Positions 46,097-55,924 of a DNA stretch of 64,000 nucleotides are shown here, in pieces. The stretch comes from Porticoccaceae bacterium (GTDB taxonomy: Bacteria; Pseudomonadota; Gammaproteobacteria; Pseudomonadales; Porticoccaceae): the NCBI GenBank assembly GCA_029238255.1, contig JAQWGK010000050.1:124001-188000 (forward strand), given 5' to 3'. A program made the position numbers and the translations under genes. Positions within the stretch are counted from its first letter, which is position 1, and each line of letters begins with the position of its first letter. Below the pieces are notes generated by a model. The model made no database searches. It was not told the DNA's origin and saw only the letters and a program-made list of their open reading frames with translations.

Positions 46097-47671
46097 ATGG
46101 CACATGGTCCCGCAACTCTAGCAGACGGCTGGAAGGCTTATATAAGCCGCTGGGTGTTTACTACTAACCATAAAGATATCGGTACACTGTACCTGTGGTT
46201 CAGCTTTGCAATGTTTATTCTGGGTGGTGCGTTTGCAATGATCATCCGCGCCGAGCTGTTCCAGCCCGGCATGCAGCTGATTAAGCCCGAATTTTTCAAT
46301 CAGATGACCACGATGCACGGACTGGTCATGGTATTTGGCGTGATTATGCCGGCCTTTGTGGGTCTGGCTAACTGGATGATTCCCCTGATGATCGGGGCAC
46401 CGGATATGGCGCTACCTCGCATGAACAACCTGAGCTTCTGGATCCTACCTTTCGCGTTTGCGATCCTGACTTCAACACTGTTTATGGAAGGCGGCGGTCC
46501 TAACTTCGGTTGGACATTCTACGCACCACTGTCGACCACCTATGCTCCTGAATCGGTTAACTTCTTCATCTTTGCGATCCATATTATGGGTGCCTCATCA
46601 ATTATGGGCTCCATCAATATTATCGCGACCGTAATGAACATGCGCGCACCTGGCATGACTTACATGAAGATGCCGCTGTTCGTGTGGACCTGGGTAATTA
46701 CTGCATTCCTGCTAGTTGCTGTTATGCCAGTACTGGCCGGCGCAGTGACTATGATGCTGATGGATATCAACTTCGGTACCAGCTTCTTTAACGCCGCTGG
46801 TGGCGGTGATCCGGTTCTGTTCCAGCACGTGTTCTGGTTCTTCGGTCACCCCGAGGTATACATCATTATCCTGCCAGCATTTGGTGTGGTATCGCAGATT
46901 ATCCCAACCTTTAGCCGCAAGCCTCTGTTTGGTTACTCGTCAATGGTTTACGCCACTGCAGCGATTGCCTTCCTGTCGTTTATCGTTTGGGCTCACCACA
47001 TGTTTACTGTAGGTATGCCAATCGCCGGTGAGCTGTACTTTATGTACGCAACCATGCTGATTGCTGTGCCAACCGGTGTGAAAGTATTTAACTGGATCAC
47101 CACCATGTACAAAGGCTCGCTGACCTTTGAAACCCCAATGCTATTCAGTATTGCTTTTGTAATCCTGTTTACCTTTGGTGGCTTCACCGGTTTGATGTTG
47201 TCGATTGCAGCAGCGGATATGCAGTATCACGACACCTACTTTGTTGTGGCCCACTTCCACTATGTAATGGTTGCGGGTGCGGTATTTAGTGGTACAGCTG
47301 CTATCTACTACTGGCTGCCAAAGTGGTGTGGAAAGATGTACAACGAAACTATGGGTCAGGTTCAGTTCTGGGTAGCATTTATCGGCTTTAACATTGCCTT
47401 TATGCCACAGCACTTCCTGGGTCTGGCTGGTATGCCACGTCGCTATGCGGATTACGGTCTGCAGTTTGCTGACTGGAATATGGTTTCCAGTGTTGGAGCA
47501 TTCATCTACGGTGGCGCTCAGATCATGTTGTTATTCAATGTGATCATGACTATAAGAAAGGGCAAGCCAGTAGTTGAAGATAAAGTATGGGAAGGCGCTG
47601 AAGGTCTCGAGTGGACTGTAGCAACACCTGCGCCTTACCACACTTTTGAAAAGCCGCCACTTTACAAGTAA
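46097..47671 (+). CDS. coxA: Cytochrome c oxidase subunit I
   Basis: TTNHKDIGTLYLWFS, WFFGHPEVYIIILPAFG, WAHHMFTVGM. Confidence 0.98.
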   Translation: MAHGPATLADGWKAYISRWVFTTNHKDIGTLYLWFSFAMFILGGAFAMIIRAELFQPGMQLIKPEFFNQMTTMHGLVMVFGVIMPAFVGLANWMIPLMIGAPDMALPRMNNLSFWILPFAFAILTSTLFMEGGGPNFGWTFYAPLSTTYAPESVNFFIFAIHIMGASSIMGSINIIATVMNMRAPGMTYMKMPLFVWTWVITAFLLVAVMPVLAGAVTMMLMDINFGTSFFNAAGGGDPVLFQHVFWFFGHPEVYIIILPAFGVVSQIIPTFSRKPLFGYSSMVYATAAIAFLSFIVWAHHMFTVGMPIAGELYFMYATMLIAVPTGVKVFNWITTMYKGSLTFETPMLFSIAFVILFTFGGFTGLMLSIAAADMQYHDTYFVVAHFHYVMVAGAVFSGTAAIYYWLPKWCGKMYNETMGQVQFWVAFIGFNIAFMPQHFLGLAGMPRRYADYGLQFADWNMVSSVGAFIYGGAQIMLLFNVIMTIRKGKPVVEDKVWEGAEGLEWTVATPAPYHTFEKPPLYK

Positions 47672-47688
47672 TAAAGAAGAGCAAGCAT

Positions 47689-48243
47689 ATGAGCTTAGCA
47701 GTCTCTAATCGCAAGTTGCTGATTAAACTCCTTTTAGGGGCTGTTGCTATGTTTGCATTTGCGATCTTTGTATTGCCACCAATCTATACGCTGTTTTGCG
47801 AAATCACCGGACTCGGTGGCAAGACAAGCAGCGAATATACGGCGGTTGATGTCAGGGTCGATACATCGCGCGAGGTGACGGTCAGATTTGTCGCCTCAAA
47901 CAATGCGCTGATGCCGTGGGAGTTTAGGCCCACGATGGACAAGGTTGTGGTGCACCCGGGCGAACCTACGGAAATTACGTATTTTGCTCGCAACACAACT
48001 TCCGAAGATATGGTTTCCCAAGCGATTCCAAGTCTGGTGCCAAACAATGTGGCCGATTATTTCCACAAGACAGAATGTTTCTGTTTTGACAATCAGCCGT
48101 TGGCAGCAGGAGAGCAGGCAGAATTGAAGCTTGTATTTATAGTAGATCCGGATTTACCGGCTAGCGTTAACAGCATGACGCTATCCTATACGCTGTTCGA
48201 TATTACCGATCGCACAGCTTTTCCGGTAGCACAGATTAAGTAG
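47689..48243 (+). CDS. ctaG: Cytochrome c oxidase assembly protein CtaG/Cox11
   Basis: YFHKTECFCFDNQPLAAGE copper-binding motif. Confidence 0.96.
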   Translation: MSLAVSNRKLLIKLLLGAVAMFAFAIFVLPPIYTLFCEITGLGGKTSSEYTAVDVRVDTSREVTVRFVASNNALMPWEFRPTMDKVVVHPGEPTEITYFARNTTSEDMVSQAIPSLVPNNVADYFHKTECFCFDNQPLAAGEQAELKLVFIVDPDLPASVNSMTLSYTLFDITDRTAFPVAQIK

Positions 48244-48283
48244 TTTTCAGTGAGAGCTGGAAACAGATAAACGGAGAGTAACG

Positions 48284-49228
48284 ATGTCAGACGAAAGTAC
48301 TTATTACGTACCAGAACAGAGCAAGTACCCCATTGCAGCGGCTACTGGCTTTGGTCTTATGGCCTATGGTGCGGCAAGCTGGGTTATTGATAGCAGCAAC
48401 CCATACATCCTGATACTTGGCACCCTGGTCATGACGGTTGTTATGTGCATGTGGTGGAACACAGTAATCACAGAAAATATGCAGGGTCTGGCCAATGCCC
48501 AGCTCAAACACTCCTATGTACTGGGTATGCTGTGGTTTATTTTCTCTGAAGTAATGTTCTTTGCCGCGTTCTTTGGTGCGCTGTTTTACCTGCGTGTAAT
48601 CGTCAACTCCTGGTTGGGCGGTGATGCAGCTATTGGTATTTTTGACGATACGCCAACAGATGCAGCAGTGGCTAACAACGAACTGCTATGGCCTGGCTAC
48701 CAAGCCCAGTGGCCAGTAATGGAGACCCCGGATCAAGCCGCCAATGGCGATGCAGCGATCTTTAAAGGCCCGGATCAAGCCATGAGCTTCCCCGGCTGGT
48801 CAAATATCCTCAGCTGGTTACCACTCTGGAACACCGCTGTTCTGCTGACATCAAGCTTCACTGTGCATATTGCGCACACGGGCTTAAAGAACAACAACCG
48901 CAAGCAATTTGTTACCTGGTTAGGTATCACTGTAGCGCTTGGCCTGATCTTCTTGGTTTTGCAGGCAGAAGAATATATCGAAGCCTACCAGCATATGGGT
49001 CTGACTCTAGACTCAGGTATCTACGGTACAACCTTCTTTATGTTGACCGGTTTCCACGGTGCTCACGTAACTCTGGGTACGATTATGTTGATGGTCGCTT
49101 TCTTTAGATCATTAAAGGGACACTTTACAAACGACGACCAGTTTGGCTTTGAATCAGCGGCCTGGTACTGGCACTTTGTCGATGTAGTTTGGGTCGGCCT
49201 GTTCCTCTTCGTCTATGTTCTAGACTAA
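48284..49228 (+). CDS. coxC: Cytochrome c oxidase subunit III
   Basis: FHGAHVTLGTIMLMV, AAWYWHFVDVVWVGLFLFVYVL. Confidence 0.97.
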   Translation: MSDESTYYVPEQSKYPIAAATGFGLMAYGAASWVIDSSNPYILILGTLVMTVVMCMWWNTVITENMQGLANAQLKHSYVLGMLWFIFSEVMFFAAFFGALFYLRVIVNSWLGGDAAIGIFDDTPTDAAVANNELLWPGYQAQWPVMETPDQAANGDAAIFKGPDQAMSFPGWSNILSWLPLWNTAVLLTSSFTVHIAHTGLKNNNRKQFVTWLGITVALGLIFLVLQAEEYIEAYQHMGLTLDSGIYGTTFFMLTGFHGAHVTLGTIMLMVAFFRSLKGHFTNDDQFGFESAAWYWHFVDVVWVGLFLFVYVLD

Positions 49229-49273
49229 TTTGGGGTGCTGTGGACAGTAAACAGTCCACGCAGAAACAAGACC

Positions 49274-49310
49274 AAAAAAAACGGCCAGACAGTTTGTCTG
49301 GCCGTTTTTG
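49274..49310. terminator. Rho-independent terminator downstream of coxC
   Basis: AAAAAAACGGCCAGACAGTTTGTCTGGCCGTTTTTG, bidirectional. Confidence 0.85.
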
Positions 49311-49345
49311 TTTAACGCTAAAGTTTAAGTTCTATAAAAAACTGG

Positions 49346-49600
49346 CTATTTGGGCGCCGGTGCAGCATTTTGTGGGTGCAACTGACGATCCCATGGTGCC
49401 TGACTTTTGATCTGCCCTGTATATGCACCGTATATAATGGTGGCGATCAGAAGACCCGCCAGAGTGATACGAATGCCAAGGGCGTAGAGCAGGCGCTTTT
49501 TATTGTCGCCACCCAAGTCTTTAACGAGAAAATTCAGCCCGCCAAACAGGCTGATCAAAATGGCAATAAACAACAAGACGATAATAGTCTTTAAAAGCAT
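49346..49600 (-). CDS. Twin transmembrane protein (DUF2909)
   Basis: MLLKTIIVLLFIAILISLFGGLNFLVKD...ALGIRITLAGLL; typical cox-cluster position. Confidence 0.85.
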   Translation of the reverse strand: MLLKTIIVLLFIAILISLFGGLNFLVKDLGGDNKKRLLYALGIRITLAGLLIATIIYGAYTGQIKSQAPWDRQLHPQNAAPAPK

Positions 49601-49637
49601 GACAAACTCCAAAACTGAAAACAGAATTTAAACACAA

Positions 49638-50402
49638 ATGACAGATCAGCCACAGCAAACAGCAGATAAATTTTTATGGCAGCCCAATGCCAAGTTGCTG
49701 CTGTTCGTCTGTCTTATGACCCCGCTGCTAATTAGCCTCGGCTACTGGCAGCTGGACCGCGCTGAAGAAAAGCGTCAGATACTGGCTGAATTTGTCGTCA
49801 ATCAGCAGTCGGCACCAGCGGCACTGGCCGATCTCAGTGGCGACACCAACTTACAGTATCGAGCCGTGCAGTTGAGCGGCAAACTGGATGCAACGCGCCG
49901 TCTTTTACTGGATAATCGCGTCCGAAATGGCCGGCCCGGTTACGAAGTCTTTGAAGTGCTAACACCTGTAACCGGTAGCCACATGATACTGGTTAACCGC
50001 GGCTGGGTTCAGGCATCGCTAGATCGCAATCAGTTGCCAGAGATTGAGCCGGTAGCAGGTCAGGTGCGACTGAGCGGCTCACTCTACCGAGTGCTAAAAG
50101 GCGGCTTACAGCTCGACGACGGTATCGATGTTGTCAGCAACTGGCCGGCTCGAGTCGGCTGGGTTTCAGCAGTGCGAGCCGAGCGGCTCTTCGGCGATCA
50201 ATTTTTCGCCTATCAACTGCGCCTCGACAGTGACTCACCGGGCGCACTGGAGACAGGCTGGCCAACCGTAGCGGTACAGCCGGAAAAACATACAGCTTAC
50301 GCTGTGCAGTGGTTTGTAATGGTATTGGTGTTATTGATAATGACCCTCAATGCCAACTCCAATATCGCAGCATGGTTAAAATACAAAATGGGAAATCGCT
50401 AA
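49638..50402 (+). CDS. SURF1 family cytochrome oxidase assembly protein
   Basis: LGYWQLDRAEEKRQIL, LLDNRVRNGRPGYEV, LVNRGWV. Confidence 0.94.
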   Translation: MTDQPQQTADKFLWQPNAKLLLFVCLMTPLLISLGYWQLDRAEEKRQILAEFVVNQQSAPAALADLSGDTNLQYRAVQLSGKLDATRRLLLDNRVRNGRPGYEVFEVLTPVTGSHMILVNRGWVQASLDRNQLPEIEPVAGQVRLSGSLYRVLKGGLQLDDGIDVVSNWPARVGWVSAVRAERLFGDQFFAYQLRLDSDSPGALETGWPTVAVQPEKHTAYAVQWFVMVLVLLIMTLNANSNIAAWLKYKMGNR

Positions 50403-51037
50403 TGAGTGAACAATCTTCAAACAGCCAAAGCTCTGGCAGTAACAGCCCGCGCAATAAGGGAATGAAAATCCAGATCTGGATTATGTTGATTATGGTCGGC
50501 AGCGTGATGCTGGCCGGCACGTTGATGGTGCCCACCACCGAAGAAGAGCGCGAGCGTATGATCGAGCTGTTGGGCACCACCAATCAGGGCAAATTGATCA
50601 AGCCGGCAATTGATATTAGTAGCGCCCTTGAAGAAGAGACTGCCAGCTCCCTGAAGTGGAAGATTCTGGTCGCTGGTGGACAGAGCTGTGATGACAGCTG
50701 TCAGCAAGTGATACTCGATACCCGGCAGGTTCATATCCTCATGGGCAAGCTGGTTCGTCGCGCCGAACGTGTCTATCTGGCCGATTCTGCGCAGCTTGAT
50801 GGCGAGGAATTTGACCAGTTGGCGCTGGCCCATCCGCACCTGAGTATTCAGCGCAATGGATTGAGCGAATTAAGCACACTGTTAGCCAACAGCTCTATGG
50901 ATTGGGATCTCAGCGATACCCGCTATATGGTTGTAACACCAGACAATGATGCGATTCTCTACTACACACAAGATGACGACGTTATGGGTTTGCTGGACGA
51001 TCTAAAGCACCTATTAAAATATTCACCAGATCGTTAA
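50402..51037 (+). CDS. Conserved cox-cluster single-TM protein (PA0111-like)
   Basis: Starts MSEQSSNSQ at 50402; single TM then extracytoplasmic domain; sits between SURF1 and ctaB. Confidence 0.75.
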   Translation: MSEQSSNSQSSGSNSPRNKGMKIQIWIMLIMVGSVMLAGTLMVPTTEEERERMIELLGTTNQGKLIKPAIDISSALEEETASSLKWKILVAGGQSCDDSCQQVILDTRQVHILMGKLVRRAERVYLADSAQLDGEEFDQLALAHPHLSIQRNGLSELSTLLANSSMDWDLSDTRYMVVTPDNDAILYYTQDDDVMGLLDDLKHLLKYSPDR

Positions 51038-51069
51038 TAAAAAAAGCCGAATAACGGGAGTGCAGCACA

Positions 51070-51975
51070 ATGCCGCAAACTGATACAAAAATAACAGGCG
51101 TAAGCTGGCGCGACTATTTAGAGTTGTGCAAGCCGAACGTCGTCGCGCTGATGATACTGACCTCATTGATCGGCATGCTGTTAGCCACAGATCAAATGGT
51201 GTCACTAGACGTGCTTATTCTCGGTAATTTGGGAATCGCCCTCTGCGCTGGCTCAGCTGCCGCGGTCAATCATATTGTCGATCGTCAGATCGATGACAAA
51301 ATGGCCCGCACCCACAACCGACCTATAGCCCGAGGCCGTATCGAGCCCTATCAGGCAATAATCTTTGCGCTGGCTACCGGTGTGGCCGGTATGGCGATAC
51401 TGTTAGTTTATATCAATCAGATCACCGCCTGGCTCACCCTCGCCTCCTCTATTGGTTATGCCTTCGTCTACACCATGTATTTAAAGCGTGCCACGCCGCA
51501 GAACATTGTGATTGGTGGCCTTGCCGGCGCAGCCCCTCCCCTGCTGGGCTGGACCGCGGTCACGGGTGAGATTCACTACAACGCCCTACTGCTAGTATTG
51601 ATTATTTACGCTTGGACGCCGCCGCACTTTTGGGCGCTGGCGATTCACCGCAAGGACGACTACGCTAAAGCAGAAATCCCCATGCTGCCGGTAACCCATG
51701 GCGAGCAGTACACCAAGATCAATATTGTGCTCTACACATTGTTGCTAATTATTATCACCGTACTGCCCTTTTTGACCGGAATGTTTGGCTGGCTGTACCT
51801 CGCGGGTGCCCTGCTGTTGGGTGCAGGTTTCCTCTACTGGTCGCTGGTGATGCTGCTCGGTGAAGATGACCAGTCGGGAATGAAAACGTTTAAATACTCA
51901 ATCACCTATTTGATGGTGCTGTTCTGCATTATGTTGCTCGACCATTATTTGATTGAAACGGTAAGAATTATTTAA
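51070..51975 (+). CDS. ctaB: Protohaem IX farnesyltransferase (haem O synthase)
   Basis: LCKPNVVALMILTSLIGMLL, VDRQIDDKMARTHNRPI. Confidence 0.96.
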   Translation: MPQTDTKITGVSWRDYLELCKPNVVALMILTSLIGMLLATDQMVSLDVLILGNLGIALCAGSAAAVNHIVDRQIDDKMARTHNRPIARGRIEPYQAIIFALATGVAGMAILLVYINQITAWLTLASSIGYAFVYTMYLKRATPQNIVIGGLAGAAPPLLGWTAVTGEIHYNALLLVLIIYAWTPPHFWALAIHRKDDYAKAEIPMLPVTHGEQYTKINIVLYTLLLIIITVLPFLTGMFGWLYLAGALLLGAGFLYWSLVMLLGEDDQSGMKTFKYSITYLMVLFCIMLLDHYLIETVRII

Positions 51976-52073
51976 GCACCTTTAGCAAGAGGCGCTATTT
52001 TTTTAATAGCCAGATTTGCCAGTTAACTATTAAGTAAGGCCGCTGTTAGGCGAGCCATTTTGGAGATTAAGCC

Positions 52074-52712
52074 ATGAAACAACAGACAAGAATTAAACTG
52101 ACCGTGGTCGCCGTACTCGGCTTTATCGTACTGGTAACCCTCGGCTTTATCTGGCGCATGAATCAGCCAGTGCAGATGTCTGCTGCCGAATTGCGTATTA
52201 ACGGTGCCATTGAACTGAGCACCCCAAGAATCTTTAGCGACTTTCAGTTAACCGATCACCGCGGCGCACCGTTTAGTCTCGAGAACCTGCAAGACAAATG
52301 GACGATTTTGTTTTTTGGTTTTACCAACTGCCCTGATATCTGCCCAACCACCATGGCCACCCTTGCTGAAATGTATCAGGATCTCGGCGATGGAGAAAAA
52401 GAAGAGCTGCAGATAGTGATGATATCCCTTGATCCGGAGCGAGATACCGTAGAGAAAATGGCCGATTATGTGCCCTACTTCAACGAAGATTTTATCGGTG
52501 TTACCGGCGATCCCAACTTTGTTCTGCGCCTCACCACTCAGCTCAATGTTGCCTACACAGAGGTACCCCTCGGTGAAGATAACTACACGGTTGATCACAG
52601 CACTCAGCTAGTACTGATTAACCCCAAAGGGCACTACCACGGCTTCTTTAAAGCGCCCCATGCGGAAGTTGCTCTAAGACAGACCTGGCGTTCAATCAGC
52701 AACGCATTTTAA
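52074..52712 (+). CDS. SCO1/SenC family copper chaperone
   Basis: FFGFTNCPDICPTTMATLAEM, VDHSTQLVLINPKG. Confidence 0.94.
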   Translation: MKQQTRIKLTVVAVLGFIVLVTLGFIWRMNQPVQMSAAELRINGAIELSTPRIFSDFQLTDHRGAPFSLENLQDKWTILFFGFTNCPDICPTTMATLAEMYQDLGDGEKEELQIVMISLDPERDTVEKMADYVPYFNEDFIGVTGDPNFVLRLTTQLNVAYTEVPLGEDNYTVDHSTQLVLINPKGHYHGFFKAPHAEVALRQTWRSISNAF

Positions 52713-52745
52713 GTACTAAGTAGCCCTGCTTCGCCGGCGGCCTAA

Positions 52746-53531
52746 TTAGCTGCGCTGGCGAAACAGTAGAGAGAGAATAAACAGCAGCGCGGCGCAGACC
52801 ACCACCGATGGCCCAGCGGGCGTGTCGGCATACCAAGACATTCCCAGCCCCATAATCACCGTTAACATTGCGATTGCGCTGGCAGTGACTGCCATTTGCT
52901 CCGGGGTATTGCTGATTCGCCGCGCAGTTGCTGCAGGAATAATCAGCAGCGCGGTAATCAGTAGAACACCGACAATCTTCATCGCAATTGCGATAACCAG
53001 CGCAGTGATCAGCATCAGCGCAGTGCGCACCGCACCAACTCTAACCCCCTCCACTGCCGCTAAATCTGCATGCACAGTAATATTGATCAGCGGCTTCCAC
53101 AGCAGAATCAGCAGCAGCACAACCGCGCTCGCCACCCCATAGATAACCCAGAGATCATTTAGCGTCACCGAGAGAAGGTCGCCAAATAGCAGCGACATCA
53201 GATCGACACGTACATCCGGAAGCAGTGAAATAAGCACCAGACCGGTAGCCAGTGCGGAATGAGAGAGAATTCCGAGTAGCGTATCCAGCGACAGAATCCC
53301 GCGCTGCTCCAAATACACCAGTCCCAGCGCCATCAGCAGCGGAATAGCCGCCACGGTAATGCTCAGATTAATATTCAGCAGAACACCAATAGAAACCCCG
53401 AGCAGTGCCGAGTGCGCCAGTGTATCGCCAAAATAAGCCATGCGCCGCCAGACCACAAAACAGCCGAGAGGCCCTGCAACCAGAGCAACGCCGAGTCCCG
53501 CGAGTAAGGCGTACAAAAGGAAATCAGTCAT
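52746..53531 (-). CDS. znuB: Zinc ABC transporter permease ZnuB
   Basis: GPLGCFVVWRRMAYFGDTLAHSALLGV; adjacent to znuC. Confidence 0.95.
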   Translation of the reverse strand: MTDFLLYALLAGLGVALVAGPLGCFVVWRRMAYFGDTLAHSALLGVSIGVLLNINLSITVAAIPLLMALGLVYLEQRGILSLDTLLGILSHSALATGLVLISLLPDVRVDLMSLLFGDLLSVTLNDLWVIYGVASAVVLLLILLWKPLINITVHADLAAVEGVRVGAVRTALMLITALVIAIAMKIVGVLLITALLIIPAATARRISNTPEQMAVTASAIAMLTVIMGLGMSWYADTPAGPSVVVCAALLFILSLLFRQRS

Positions 53532-54291
53532 GATTACAGCCCTCCCCGTGTTGGTGAACACCCTGACTGTCCAACACCTCACCGTGAATACTGTGTTGAT
53601 GATCGTGGTGATGAGAGTAAATAGCCGTGGTTTGGCCAAAGATATCTATATAGGCGGGATCCTGAGTCACCTGCTCTGGATGACCCTGACAGCAAATATG
53701 CTGATTCAGGCAGATAACCTGATCAGTTGCCGACATCACCAGATGTAAATCGTGGGAGACCATTAATACACCACAGTTTAGAGACTTCGAAAGCTCGCCA
53801 ATCATCTTATACAGCGCATTTTGTCCAGTCACATCAACACCCTGCACCGGCTCATCGAGCACTAAAAAGTTGGGTTTGCGCAAAATGGCCCGCGCCAACA
53901 GCGCTCGCTGAAGCTCGCCACCGGACAGCGTCTGAATAGGTGACGCAGCCAGATGGCTTATCCCAACCATGTTCAGTGCCTCATGGCAGGCGCTATGAGA
54001 GGCATTGGCCAGCTGGAGAAAACGACAGGTGGAAATCGGCAGGCTGGGGTCAATGCTGATTTTTTGCGGCATATAACCAATCTTTAAGTCACTGGCCGGC
54101 GTAATTAAACCGCTATCAGGGCGTATAAGCCCGAGAATAAGTCTTACCAGAGTGGATTTTCCGGCACCATTGGGGCCGATCAATGTGGTAATCTCTCCCT
54201 GCATCAGGCGCATGGAAATATTTTGCAGTACGGGGCGCTCGTTAAAGGACTTATTGACCTTATCCAGGGTAATCAGTGGATGGCTACTCAT
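53524..54291 (-). CDS. znuC: Zinc ABC transporter ATP-binding protein ZnuC
   Basis: LIGPNGAGKSTLVRLILGL, LSGGELQRALLARAIL, LVLDEPVQGVD. Confidence 0.95.
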   Translation of the reverse strand: MSSHPLITLDKVNKSFNERPVLQNISMRLMQGEITTLIGPNGAGKSTLVRLILGLIRPDSGLITPASDLKIGYMPQKISIDPSLPISTCRFLQLANASHSACHEALNMVGISHLAASPIQTLSGGELQRALLARAILRKPNFLVLDEPVQGVDVTGQNALYKMIGELSKSLNCGVLMVSHDLHLVMSATDQVICLNQHICCQGHPEQVTQDPAYIDIFGQTTAIYSHHHDHQHSIHGEVLDSQGVHQHGEGCNHD

Positions 54292-54811
54292 GATCTTGCT
54301 TCCCGTCTTCGGCGAAATCTTGTTCTTGCTCTGAACTACAGTTAGGGCATAGACCAAAAAGCTCAAGAGACTGGTCTTGCAGTGTAAAATTGGCTTTTTC
54401 GCAAGCGCTCTCAAGCAGGCCGTTAATACTGTTTAGCGCCACTTCGGCGGCACTTCCGCACTGGTTGCAGATCATAAACAGATTGCTGTGATCACTGGTC
54501 GGAAAAGGGCAGCCGATATAGGCATTAAGGGAGGCAATACGGTGTATTAAGCCAACCTTAAGCAGAAATTCAATGGCCCGATAAATAGTCGGTGGGGCTA
54601 TAGACTTGCCAGAGATTTTCGCCAGCTGATCCTGAAGCTGATAGGCACCCATTGGACGGTGGCTCTGCCACAGAAGACGCAGAACGGACTCGCGCGTTGG
54701 CGTAAGACGGTGATTTTCTGCGGCACAGAGGTCGTTAGCGCGGGCCAGCGCAGCATTGATACAGCGGCGATGGTCATGGGGAGAATGAACTAATTTCGCA
54801 TTGGTAAGCAT
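54284..54811 (-). CDS. zur: Zinc uptake regulator Zur (Fur family)
   Basis: RLTPTRESVLRLLWQSHRPMGAYQL; ICNQCGSAAEV; part of znu cluster. Confidence 0.93.
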   Translation of the reverse strand: MLTNAKLVHSPHDHRRCINAALARANDLCAAENHRLTPTRESVLRLLWQSHRPMGAYQLQDQLAKISGKSIAPPTIYRAIEFLLKVGLIHRIASLNAYIGCPFPTSDHSNLFMICNQCGSAAEVALNSINGLLESACEKANFTLQDQSLELFGLCPNCSSEQEQDFAEDGKQDHE

Positions 54812-54857
54812 AATTTTTCTATTTCAAGGTTAGTCTTAAATTTCTAGCCTAATTAAA

Positions 54858-54877
54858 TGTTAAGTTATAACATAACA
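54858..54877. promoter_or_regulatory. Candidate Zur box
   Basis: TGTTAaGTTATAACaTAACA near-perfect palindrome in the zur-znuA divergent intergenic region. Confidence 0.75.
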
Positions 54878-54929
54878 ATGATAAAAACAATTAAACTTCA
54901 GCTACTTAGCTTGAATGTAAGGAATAATC

Positions 54930-55853
54930 TTGTCAACAGTTAAAAAGATACAGTATAACGTGAAACTGACTGCGTTAGCTTTAATGGCGCTTTTTTTCAG
55001 CGCTTCGTCATTGGCGGGGGAGCCAGATAAAACAGGGCTCACAGCGCAAAAGCCGTTAATTATCACTACCATTAAGCCGCTGGCGATTATTGCCAAATCT
55101 GCGGTGGCTGATAATGCCCGAGTTGAATATCTGCAAGCCGCAGTGCAATCCGCTCATGAAGTCTCGTTTCCTGTCTCTGCCTTAAACAGAATAGAGCAGG
55201 CAAATCTTATTATTTGGATTGGCGATGGATTCGAAGCGCGCATCGCCAAGCCGATGGCGCTGTTGTCAGAGGCCAGGCGGCTGACGGTTATGGAGCTAGA
55301 CCTGTTAACCGCTAACAAAAATCAGTCTGAAGAAATAGATAAAGAGGCCGGCTCAGATGATGATCACCATCATAACCTGAGGTTTGATCCCCATGTCTGG
55401 CTAAACCCGGCCAATGCCAATATTGTCGCAAGCATTATTCAGCAGCGGCTGGGGCTGGCAATCTCTCCAATAATGGAATCTGCGCAGATAGAACAACTTA
55501 AAGCCGATCTCGAACCCTACAAAAACAAAAGTTTCCTCACCCACCATGATGCCTACGCCCATTTCTACAAGGCTTTTGGTCTTGGGGGCGGTCTTTCTAT
55601 TCGCGATGCTAGCGGTGCCAGTCAGGGTGCCAGAAGCCAGTATAGGCTTCGCCAGCGCGCTCAGGAAGTTGACGCCAGTTGCATTTTTATCGAGCCGCAA
55701 TACGCTGATAAAGACGCACAGGTGTTAGCCCGAGAGCTGCAATTGCCGCTGACGATTCTAGATCCGCAGGGATTTGACCAGCCATTAAATAACAACAGTT
55801 ATGGTGAGTTTATGACCGGACTGGTGGCGCAATTTAAGGTCTGTTTTGACTAA
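54930..55853 (+). CDS. znuA: Zinc ABC transporter substrate-binding protein ZnuA
   Basis: Signal peptide, DDDHHHNLRFDPHVWLNPANA; divergent from zur. Confidence 0.93.
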   Translation: MSTVKKIQYNVKLTALALMALFFSASSLAGEPDKTGLTAQKPLIITTIKPLAIIAKSAVADNARVEYLQAAVQSAHEVSFPVSALNRIEQANLIIWIGDGFEARIAKPMALLSEARRLTVMELDLLTANKNQSEEIDKEAGSDDDHHHNLRFDPHVWLNPANANIVASIIQQRLGLAISPIMESAQIEQLKADLEPYKNKSFLTHHDAYAHFYKAFGLGGGLSIRDASGASQGARSQYRLRQRAQEVDASCIFIEPQYADKDAQVLARELQLPLTILDPQGFDQPLNNNSYGEFMTGLVAQFKVCFD

Positions 55854-55924
55854 ATCGTGTATCCTCTGGGCAGCGAAAAATTACCTTCACAAGCCACTAG
55901 ATCATATTAAAGATTATGGAAAAT

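Noticed and set aside
46821-46850. CACGTG within coxA (TGTTCCAGCACGTGTTCTGG) as a parS candidate
   Set aside because: Not palindromic beyond the core; flanks do not match the parS arms.
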